Shown one piece after another: positions 1-5,975 of a stretch of 5,975 nucleotides of DNA. Both the position numbers and the translations under genes were made by a program. Source of the stretch: JALTDM01 sp964421355. Its GTDB lineage: Bacteria; Bacteroidota; Bacteroidia; Bacteroidales; JALTDM01. Each line of letters begins with the position of its first letter. The stretch's first letter is position 1. Under the pieces are notes generated by a model. It had not been told where the DNA came from. It saw only the letters and a list, made by a program, of their open reading frames with translations, and made no database searches. Location of the stretch: positions 1-5,975 of the forward strand of contig CAYQWX010000093.1 of assembly GCA_964421355.1 (NCBI GenBank). The letters are read 5' to 3'.

Positions 1-2595
1 CAAACTTTTACCTATTCCACACCCCACGCATTAGATATGAAACTTATTCGTATAGATAACATTAATGGAACGGTAAAAGTAAGTTTCGACGGAAACAACT
101 ATTACAGAGCCTATTATAGCGTGATAAATACCGGAGAGGCAGGCACTTTAACCCCTTTGTCCAATAACGGAGGCATGAATGGTTCTGTAGAACTATCACC
201 CGGTAATAATTCCCAAATGCTAATAGTAGTCGTAAGAAGTGCACCTACGGAAAACGATGCATCCAAAACCTTTGTTTTGAAAGCGATGAAGTGCAGTTCC
301 AACAAAAAAACGAAAAGCGGAGGCTGCTTTGTCGCGGACTTTTACGCATCCTCTACGGAGGTGCAAGAAGGGGGACAAGTTACTTTTTACGATTTGTCGT
401 CGGGAAATCCTACCCAATGGACTTGGTCCATCAACGGACAAGAAGTGAGTCATGAACCCGAGTTTGTTTATACATTTAATAATGCAGGAGTTTATACGGT
501 CTCTTTGCAAATTAGCAATACCGACGAATCCTTAACCGACACGGAAACCAAGGAGTCTTATATTACGGTTTATGTAAACAGTGGGACAACATCCGTTACT
601 GCTGATTTTTCGGCAGATCCTACCTTGGTACATTCCAACGAAACGATATATTTTACCAATCAAAGTTTTTGGCCTTTCCAAAATACCGAATCTGCTCCTC
701 CTACCGAATTTCTTTGGACTTTCGGAGACGGAGCGATATCCCACGAAGAAAATCCGTCTCATGCTTATACCACACCGGGCGTTTATGATGTTTCCTTATA
801 TGTAAGCAATGAATACGGGTCGGATTACAAGATGAAAAGTCAATACATTATCGTATCGGACGACGACGACCTAAATGCTACCCTTTCGTGCCCCTTTGAC
901 CTATTGGTAAACGAGTCGGATAATTTTTATGTGGATGTATATGATGATTGCTCCGATTGTATTTACGACTATTTTTTATATTATGGCGACGGTAGTAGCG
1001 AACATATCTACAATGACAATAATACACAAGAGGTTTTTTCACATGCTTATAGTACTTCGGGTGACTATTTCCCATATGCCATAATAAAAGTTTACGACGC
1101 TTCCGGCAACTTTATTGCAGCCACTCAGACAGAATCTTGTCCACTTTCCGTTTATCCGCCGAATAACTATTCAATGTCGGTAACCTTAACTCCGGAACAT
1201 AAGGTAGTGCTATCTCACTCGTCCGTATCATTTAAGGCAACGGCCAATTCTTCTTTATCCAATGATTCGTTTTGGTATTCTTGGGAGGTTACCGCACCGG
1301 ACGGAACAGTTGATTTTCTTGGAGGAGGTACGCAACAATCCATAGTATTTAATCAAACCGGTACTTATCAGGTAAAAGTAACCGCTTATTCCGAAACTCA
1401 TGCTGCCAGTGCCGAATCTATTGCCCAAATTTGGGTAGTTGCTGATCAAAACGAAAAATATCTGAATGTCGATTACCATTTGAAATGCCCCGTTTGTATA
1501 AATGATTTCAACATACCAATGGTTTATCAAGTATTTAAACCAGTACTTTCCAACAATGATGCTTGCCCAATGTATAATATTCCTTTTCAATATTTTGAAA
1601 TTACCACTCGTGTAAGTTATTTTTATTATAAAAAAAGTTGGAACTATGCAATAAGTGGCAAATTTGTTATAAACAATTATTTTAGTAGTCATCGTATTCA
1701 TTATAATCAGTATACTTCTCCTCCTCCTCAATATTATTGCGAAACCTGTTTTTATGTTTACTTAAACGGTATTATAACCCAATTGGTACAATCTTATAAT
1801 ATTCCTAGAGAGGATGATGTTTGCGCGGTAGTTGAGACTTGGATATCTAAGGCTCCAGAAGGAGCCTCTTCAGAATGGATAGATTTGGTAAATCGAGCCA
1901 ATGATTTTTTTGAGAACGAAGATAAGGAAAAAATACTCTTTGCATATGACTATTATGATGAAAATGGAAATTATAAAATTATGTATAATGACAAAAACAA
2001 AACTGATGAATGGAAATCATATTTTAAGTTTTACAAAAAGATGTATTATGATTTTCAAGTATCATCTTATTATAATCAGGAAAACAATAATACCAAATAT
2101 ATATGCCATAAATTTGGTAAAAGTTATACAGGATATAAAAAAATCATAACTCCAAAATTAAATACTTGCAGTTATGCTTATCCTAAAAAGGATAACTTGG
2201 AATTGGTGGCCGATGAAATTGATTTGCTTCCTGGATTTGAAGCCACACGGCCTTTTACTGCCAGAATATCCCATTGTATAAGTGATCCTGTAGTCTCTGA
2301 GCATCCTCCCAAAAATTTTAGGTTTGCACCATATTTGAAAAGCGGGAACAACAAAATCATGCTAACACCCAATCCATTTACAAAAAATATATCTTACAAA
2401 ATATCAAATTACACCGAGGTACCATATGCCGTAAAAATATTTAACATAAATGGAAGTACGGTACAGGAAACCGGAAAACTTAATACCAATGAAGGTGTTC
2501 TCAATTTGGAAAATGAACCGAATGGAACCTATCTCTTCCAATTTGAATTTAATAATGGAGAAACGGAAACGCAAAAAGCCGTGAAAATAAAGTAA
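1..2595 (+). CDS. Large secreted multi-PKD protein with T9SS type A sorting domain, 5' end truncated by the window
   Basis: The frame is open from base 1, so the Met codon at 37 is not a supported start: no signal peptide follows it and coding continues upstream. Residues below are numbered from that Met. Four PKD or PKD-like beta-sandwich domains lie at about 97-180, 187-274 (clear WTFGDG core and HAYTTPGVY strand), 280-374 (YYGDG, more divergent, Cys-rich) and 379-468. A unique Tyr/Asn/Cys-rich region spans about 475-715, with CPVC (484-487) and CETC (568-571). Residues 716-747 (LVADEIDLLPGFEA core) resemble the short beta-stack module often found just before type A sorting domains. Residues 772-852 match a T9SS type A domain: TPNPF start, VKIFNINGS strand, NGTYLFQF, terminal KAVKIK. 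By family knowledge the protein is exported by Sec, carried across the outer membrane by T9SS, and released or surface-anchored after CTD removal. PKD domains usually act in binding or as spacers. I see no catalytic domain in the visible part, so an adhesin or a non-catalytic part of a larger enzyme are both possible. It converges on the sigma/anti-sigma-like operon. Confidence 0.9.
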   Translation, partial: QTFTYSTPHALDMKLIRIDNINGTVKVSFDGNNYYRAYYSVINTGEAGTLTPLSNNGGMNGSVELSPGNNSQMLIVVVRSAPTENDASKTFVLKAMKCSSNKKTKSGGCFVADFYASSTEVQEGGQVTFYDLSSGNPTQWTWSINGQEVSHEPEFVYTFNNAGVYTVSLQISNTDESLTDTETKESYITVYVNSGTTSVTADFSADPTLVHSNETIYFTNQSFWPFQNTESAPPTEFLWTFGDGAISHEENPSHAYTTPGVYDVSLYVSNEYGSDYKMKSQYIIVSDDDDLNATLSCPFDLLVNESDNFYVDVYDDCSDCIYDYFLYYGDGSSEHIYNDNNTQEVFSHAYSTSGDYFPYAIIKVYDASGNFIAATQTESCPLSVYPPNNYSMSVTLTPEHKVVLSHSSVSFKATANSSLSNDSFWYSWEVTAPDGTVDFLGGGTQQSIVFNQTGTYQVKVTAYSETHAASAESIAQIWVVADQNEKYLNVDYHLKCPVCINDFNIPMVYQVFKPVLSNNDACPMYNIPFQYFEITTRVSYFYYKKSWNYAISGKFVINNYFSSHRIHYNQYTSPPPQYYCETCFYVYLNGIITQLVQSYNIPREDDVCAVVETWISKAPEGASSEWIDLVNRANDFFENEDKEKILFAYDYYDENGNYKIMYNDKNKTDEWKSYFKFYKKMYYDFQVSSYYNQENNNTKYICHKFGKSYTGYKKIITPKLNTCSYAYPKKDNLELVADEIDLLPGFEATRPFTARISHCISDPVVSEHPPKNFRFAPYLKSGNNKIMLTPNPFTKNISYKISNYTEVPYAVKIFNINGSTVQETGKLNTNEGVLNLENEPNGTYLFQFEFNNGETETQKAVKIK

Positions 2596-2732
2596 ATGCC
2601 GAATTTCTATTTATATTGTCAATACTTAAATATAATGTTATCAAAGATGATATTTATGATAAACAGATACCGAAGATCCATATTATTACAACCTCCTTGT
2701 TTCCTAATGTAGATTCTAGTATTGCATATCTT
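2596..2732. other. Convergent intergenic gap, no clear terminator
   Basis: These 137 bases separate the stop codons of two convergent genes. The region is A+T-rich. The best inverted repeat is a 6-bp TTATCA/TGATAA pair near 2639-2663 with a 14-base loop and no adjoining T-run on either strand, so I do not call a terminator. No ORF here has recognisable protein features. Confidence 0.6.
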
Positions 2733-4268
2733 TTACCTGTACAAATAAAGGAAGTTCTTTTCTATAAATTGTTTTCCGTCAGGAGTTTTACCTGTAATAA
2801 TATAGTAGTATATTCCTTCTGCTGCAGGCGAATTGTTTATTTTTCCATTCCAACTACTATTTATGTCGTTTAGTTCATATACTTTTTTGCCATCTCGGGT
2901 AAATATCTCGCATTTGAAATTTTCTACTTTGTATGGTAATTGAACTTTGAATACATCGTTTTTACCGTCATTGTTAGGAGTAAATACATTGGGTTGAGAA
3001 GATTTGTCGGGAGGTAATACCACTATTGTTTTTTGAATAGAGGCTGAATTGTTTTTGTCGTCTGAAACTTTGAGTGTTACGGTATATTTGCCACTCCTTT
3101 CATAAATATGTGTTGGTGAAGATTCATTAGAATATGTATTATCTCCAAAGTTCCATTTGTAATACAGCTTGCCTTTTGTTGTTGCTTGTGTTTTGTTTTG
3201 GAAATAAAAAGGAATACCTGCCCTTTTCTGTAAAGCGGTATAATCAAATTCTGGTAATAACACTTGTTTTTCCTTTAGAGTAATAATAAAAGAAGTATCG
3301 CATTTTGTTTTTTTATTTACTATTTTTATCGTGTATCTGCCGGTTGGTAATGTGTCAGAATAATTTATTTCATTGTTGTTTACAAAATATTGTAATTCAG
3401 GAATATGTCTAAAAGATACGGAATATAATCCGGACGCTATTTTTATTATTTGAGGATTAATAAATGGCTTTTTGCCAAAAGTTATAAATAAGGTATCTAC
3501 TATAATTTGTGATTTGTATTTGAAAGTTATTGGTATTTGAAGTCTTTTATTATTACCTTTTTGTATTACAATAGAATTATTTTGTTTTATTATTCCCTGT
3601 GTTTTAGGGATGTATGTGTATTTAGTTATAATATCTGATAAAATGTAGTGATTATTACAAGTGTATATGTGTGTTTGTGGAACAAATAACGATATAAATA
3701 CTACAGAATCTACAACATCGCCTTTTGTATTATAAGAAAATGCTTTGTAGTATCCTGGTTTTGCGAATAAAAATGTGGTATGGGTATAAGTGTTGCTTAT
3801 TATTATATTGTCTTGGAAGCTTTTCCAGCTAGTTTTTGATTTATTGTTGTCCAACACATATTCTGACGAGCATAGTATTGTGTCGTTTTTTTGTTTTTTT
3901 GTTGTTCCGTTTTTTAATATAATTTTATTGTTATTTTTATTGATTGGATTTTCCGTTTTTGGGATAATGTGTGTGTGGGAGAGTATGGTAGTTTTATGCT
4001 GTTGTATGTGTAGTTTTGCTATTTGCTGAGATATATTGGTTACTTGTGTTTTTTGTATTGTGGAAGGCTTTAATATTAGCCATGCTATTATTGCTGCTGA
4101 TATTATAGAAGTTGCAATTATAGTTGTTTGTTTTATTTTTCTTATGCGTGCAATTTTTTGAGAAAATAGGTTTATTTCTTCCAATATTGAGTGTTCCAAT
4201 GTATCGGAAGGTTTTATTTTAACTTTATATGCTTTTTCTTTCAACTTATTTTCAAAACTGCTTTTCAT
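2733..4268 (-). CDS. Probable membrane-anchored anti-sigma-like protein with PKD domain and T9SS type B (gliding-motility-associated) C-terminal domain
   Basis: The protein has 511 residues. Residues 1-47 are charged and helix-prone, with no cleavable signal features. A single hydrophobic segment follows at about 49-66 (IISAAIIAWLIL core), flanked by RIRKIK on the inner side, which predicts N-in topology. Residues 70-130 form a Lys/Asn/Thr/His-rich linker. Residues about 130-335 look like three degenerate beta-sandwich repeats (for example FLFAKPGYYKAFSYN and LPTGRYTIKIVN). Residues 338-418 are a PKD domain with WNFGD at 372-376 and SGKYTVTLKVSD. Residues 426-511 match the type B/CHU_C sorting domain: PNVFTPNNDGKNDVFK, IFTRDGKKVYE, WNG, AEGIYYYI, ending LYLYR. 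The gene starts 7 bp after the ECF sigma gene stop with no Shine-Dalgarno, suggesting translational coupling. Position and topology suggest it restrains that sigma factor; this is inference, since no zinc-binding (HxxxCxxC) or FecR-type anti-sigma motif is visible. Alternative: a T9SS cargo or envelope protein merely co-transcribed with the sigma gene. Domain calls at the C-terminus are firm; the regulatory role is moderate. Confidence 0.85.
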   Translation of the reverse strand: MKSSFENKLKEKAYKVKIKPSDTLEHSILEEINLFSQKIARIRKIKQTTIIATSIISAAIIAWLILKPSTIQKTQVTNISQQIAKLHIQQHKTTILSHTHIIPKTENPINKNNNKIILKNGTTKKQKNDTILCSSEYVLDNNKSKTSWKSFQDNIIISNTYTHTTFLFAKPGYYKAFSYNTKGDVVDSVVFISLFVPQTHIYTCNNHYILSDIITKYTYIPKTQGIIKQNNSIVIQKGNNKRLQIPITFKYKSQIIVDTLFITFGKKPFINPQIIKIASGLYSVSFRHIPELQYFVNNNEINYSDTLPTGRYTIKIVNKKTKCDTSFIITLKEKQVLLPEFDYTALQKRAGIPFYFQNKTQATTKGKLYYKWNFGDNTYSNESSPTHIYERSGKYTVTLKVSDDKNNSASIQKTIVVLPPDKSSQPNVFTPNNDGKNDVFKVQLPYKVENFKCEIFTRDGKKVYELNDINSSWNGKINNSPAAEGIYYYIITGKTPDGKQFIEKNFLYLYR

Positions 4269-4275
4269 AAAATAC

Positions 4276-4857
4276 TTAATCTTTTTGAGATTTTTTCCCT
4301 AATTTTTCTTCTATCATTATTTTTAGTTTTGCTTTTGCCTTTTGATACTGTGTTTTAGATGTACTTTCTGATATTCCCAATGCTTTTGCTATTTCTTTGT
4401 GGGAATAACCTTCTATTGCATACATGTTTAATACTACTTTATAACCTGTTGGCAACTTGTTTATCAGCTCATATAATTCCTCTTCATATATTAGGTCTAA
4501 TAATGGACCTACATTGTCTTTTTGATTTATATCATCTATTGTATTTGCATATTTATAGCTATCTTCAAAAGTGTCTTCTGCAAGTTTTGCATTTTTTTTC
4601 AAGTAATTTATTGCTGTATTAACCATCGTTCTAATCATCCAGGATATAAGTTTTTTTTCGTCTTTTAATTGTTTAATGTTTTTTATTATTTTTATAAAAC
4701 CTTCATGAAAAACATCCTCGGCATCTTGTATGTTTTTTGTATATCGCAAACATACTCCCAGTAAAGTATCTGCTGTTTCTTTATACAACTGTTCAAGTGC
4801 TTTTTGGTCTCCTTTTTTACACTTTTTAACAAAATCTTTTTCAAAATGTTTGGACAT
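4276..4857 (-). CDS. ECF-subfamily RNA polymerase sigma-70 factor
   Basis: The product has 193 residues, the usual length for an ECF sigma factor. It would bind core RNA polymerase in the cytoplasm and direct it to a small regulon. Sigma region 2 spans about 18-88, with the core-binding/-10 recognition stretch DAEDVFHEGFIKI at 45-57 and SWMIRTMVNTAINYLKK at 72-88. An acidic linker (about 92-122) leads to sigma region 4 at about 126-182, where GYSHKEIAKALGISESTSKT forms the helix-turn-helix that reads the -35 element. Regions 1 and 3 are absent, as expected. The ATG at 4857 gives a standard ECF N-terminus; AAGGGA at 4869-4874, 11 bases upstream, is a possible but distant Shine-Dalgarno. The gene lies 53 bp after the transporter and 7 bp before the membrane protein that is probably its regulator. 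Two A8 runs (4592-4599 and 4651-4658) lie within the sigma-2 coding part. Target promoters cannot be deduced from this window. Confidence 0.96.
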   Translation of the reverse strand: MSKHFEKDFVKKCKKGDQKALEQLYKETADTLLGVCLRYTKNIQDAEDVFHEGFIKIIKNIKQLKDEKKLISWMIRTMVNTAINYLKKNAKLAEDTFEDSYKYANTIDDINQKDNVGPLLDLIYEEELYELINKLPTGYKVVLNMYAIEGYSHKEIAKALGISESTSKTQYQKAKAKLKIMIEEKLGKKSQKD

Positions 4858-4910
4858 CTTTTAATAGTTCCCTTATAAGACAAATTTTTATTAAAATGGT
4901 CTAATAGATT

Positions 4911-5795
4911 TTATTCCATTTTTGTTTTGTTTACCAAATATGTTCCAGATATTATTACTATCATCCATAATACTTGGCTTAATGTAATATTTTCATTATC
5001 ATATAATCCCCAAAGGATGGCAAAAACCGGAATTATATATGTAACAGACGAAGCAAACACTGCGGAAGAATAGTTTATTAAATAATTTATACCTATTACG
5101 GCTATTACTGAGCCAAATACAGATAGAATTGCAATATATAATAAGTTTTGTAAAACCTCAGGGTCTGAAAGTTTGGTAAAAGTATGTTCATAAAACAGAT
5201 TTAGAAGAGCTAAAGGTCCTATTATTACAAATGTATAAGTGGCTATGGTAACTCCGTCTATTTCTTGCAAATATTCTTTCACCACATTAACATTTGTTGC
5301 ATACATAATAGTTGCTAACATAATAGCTGCAAGCGGTAATAAATGTGCATTAAAATTATCTACTCCCTTAGCTAACAATAATCCCGTGGTTCCTATTGTA
5401 CCTATGGCTAATCCTATTATTTTTAATAAAGACAATTTATGCCTGAAAAATATTACTGCTATTAAAAAAGCAAATATTGGTGTGGTACTATTAAGTATTC
5501 CTGCTAATCCGCTGTCAATGTACTGTTGAGCATAATTAAACAAATACATTGGTATTGCATTACCTATAAATGCCACTTCAAGAAGAGGTAGTATGTGTTT
5601 TTTCTTTATTTTTTTGTAAACAAATGGGAATACTGGAAGTAATACTAAAAAAGCAATAAATATTCTGATAGCAGCGACCTCATATAGATTGAAACTACGT
5701 AATGATTTTTTTATAAGAATAAATGATGCACCCCAGATAAAAGCTAACAAGAGAAGTAATATCCACTGATTAGTGCGTTTTTGAAGATTGAACAT
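4911..5795 (-). CDS. DMT superfamily transporter, EamA family (10 TM)
   Basis: This 294-residue, very hydrophobic protein has the size and two-repeat plan of EamA (RhaT-like) drug/metabolite transporters of the inner membrane. The first EamA repeat covers about 11-143 and opens with the typical WGASFILIKKSL motif (21-32), followed by EVAAIRIFIAFLVLLPVF and the conserved end STTPIFAFLIAVIFFRHKLS. The second repeat covers about 152-290 and ends with YIIPVFAILWGLYDNENIT and a last helix. I count about ten membrane helices. Family members export amino acids, nucleobases or other small metabolites, but substrate cannot be read from sequence. The ATG at 5795 is the only sensible start; a -7-like box TACCTTTG lies 25 bases upstream and no Shine-Dalgarno is visible. 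The gene runs in the same direction as the sigma gene 53 bp downstream, so read-through is possible, but nothing in the protein links it to that system. Confidence 0.94.
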   Translation of the reverse strand: MFNLQKRTNQWILLLLLAFIWGASFILIKKSLRSFNLYEVAAIRIFIAFLVLLPVFPFVYKKIKKKHILPLLEVAFIGNAIPMYLFNYAQQYIDSGLAGILNSTTPIFAFLIAVIFFRHKLSLLKIIGLAIGTIGTTGLLLAKGVDNFNAHLLPLAAIMLATIMYATNVNVVKEYLQEIDGVTIATYTFVIIGPLALLNLFYEHTFTKLSDPEVLQNLLYIAILSVFGSVIAVIGINYLINYSSAVFASSVTYIIPVFAILWGLYDNENITLSQVLWMIVIISGTYLVNKTKME

Positions 5796-5820
5796 ATAGA
5801 ATATGAAAAAAGATTTGCTA

Positions 5821-5828
5821 CAAAGGTA
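5821..5828 (-). promoter_or_regulatory. Bacteroidota-type -7 promoter box for the EamA transporter gene
   Basis: On the minus strand these bases read TACCTTTG, a full match to the TAnnTTTG -7 consensus of the primary sigma factor of Bacteroidota. The box lies 25 bases before the transporter ATG, predicting a short leader. No TTTG -33 element is found at the usual 19-21 base spacing (the region is an A/T tract), so the promoter call rests on one element and position. Confidence 0.5.
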
Positions 5829-5864
5829 TAATTTTAAGTGGAAAAAATTTTTAGAAAGTAAAAT

Positions 5865-5895
5865 AAAAAAGCCTTCTATATCTCAGAAGGCTTTT
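5865..5895 (-). terminator. Intrinsic terminator of the tRNA-Pro gene
   Basis: A perfect 7-bp stem GCCTTCT/AGAAGGC (5871-5877 with 5885-5891) with a 7-base loop is extended by A:T pairs on both sides. On the minus strand it is followed by TTTTTTATTT, giving a Rho-independent terminator starting just past the tRNA 3' end. The A/T symmetry means it could also work on the plus strand, with a shorter T4 tail. Confidence 0.82.
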
Positions 5896-5897
5896 AG

Positions 5898-5972
5898 TCG
5901 GGGTGGCAGGATTCGAACCTGCGACCTCCTGCTCCCAAAGCAGGCGCACTAACCGGGCTGTGCTACACCCCG
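5898..5972 (-). tRNA. tRNA-Pro (anticodon TGG)
   Basis: The 75-base minus-strand sequence folds as a complete cloverleaf: acceptor stem CGGGGTG/CACCCCG with discriminator A; D stem GCAC/GTGC; anticodon stem CCTGC/GCAGG around loop TTTGGGA, giving anticodon TGG (proline); a 5-base variable loop; and T stem GCAGG/CCTGC around TTCGAAT. The 3' CCA is not encoded (the discriminator is followed by CTA), as is common in Bacteroidota, so it would be added enzymatically. The promoter lies beyond the right window edge. Confidence 0.97.
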
Positions 5973-5975
5973 TTT

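Noticed and set aside
37..39. ATG as the true start of the large PKD protein
   Set aside because: Twelve codons upstream to the window edge are open in frame, and the residues after this Met are not a signal peptide although the protein carries a T9SS sorting domain.
1255..1731. 158-codon reading frame on the minus strand
   Set aside because: It lies fully antisense to the well-supported PKD protein, has no recognisable domain and starts without promoter or ribosome-binding signals.
2639..2663. Inverted repeat between the convergent genes as a shared terminator
   Set aside because: Only six A:T-rich pairs with a 14-base loop and no T-run on either side.
4867..4874. GGGAAC before the sigma gene as an ECF autoregulatory -35 element
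   Set aside because: It sits about 10 bases before the ATG, so its -10 element would fall inside the coding region. A weak Shine-Dalgarno is a better reading.
4881..4888. AAAATTTG as a -7 promoter box for the sigma gene
   Set aside because: It lacks the first T of TAnnTTTG and has no TTTG -33 partner; in such A+T-rich DNA this match is not informative.
4893..4922. Hairpin AAAATGG/CCATTTT at the end of the transporter gene as a terminator
   Set aside because: The stem is 7 bp and mostly A:T with a 16-base loop, overlaps the stop codon, and is followed by AATAAAAATTT instead of a U-run. At best a weak attenuator.
5898..5975. tRNA-Pro 3' end as an integration (att) site
   Set aside because: No second copy of the tRNA 3' end is seen in the window, and there is no integrase or other mobile-element gene.

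Overview
The window looks like a chromosomal segment from a member of the Bacteroidota. The evidence is two proteins with the two classes of type IX secretion system (T9SS) C-terminal sorting domain (A and B), several PKD domains, a Bacteroidota-style -7 promoter box (TAnnTTTG form), a tRNA gene without an encoded CCA, and low G+C with weak or absent Shine-Dalgarno sequences. I cannot place it below phylum.

Layout. Positions 1-2595 (+) hold the 3' part of a large secreted, multi-PKD surface protein. Its reading frame is open to the left window edge, so the true start lies outside. A 137-bp convergent gap follows, with no convincing terminator. Everything else is on the minus strand. In transcription order it runs: a tRNA-Pro(TGG) gene at the right edge with an intrinsic terminator; a DMT/EamA-family inner-membrane transporter (5795-4911); 53 bp; an ECF-type RNA polymerase sigma factor (4857-4276); 7 bp; and a 511-residue single-pass membrane protein (4268-2733). 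That last protein carries a short cytoplasmic N-terminus, one transmembrane segment, degenerate beta-domains, a PKD domain and a type B (gliding-motility-associated) sorting domain at its C-terminus.

The most interesting unit is the sigma factor plus its 7-bp-spaced partner. Position, size of the cytoplasmic tail and single-pass topology suggest that the partner is the membrane-bound anti-sigma factor. Its periplasmic end, however, is a T9SS sorting domain rather than an ordinary sensor domain. This suggests, as inference only, a regulator that monitors T9SS or envelope status by presenting a T9SS signal while anchored in the inner membrane. The transporter may share the transcript but has no evident functional link.

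The large secreted protein is compositionally mosaic. Its PKD array has relatively high G+C, most of its unique Cys/Tyr-rich region is very A+T-rich, and the C-terminal modules return to intermediate G+C.
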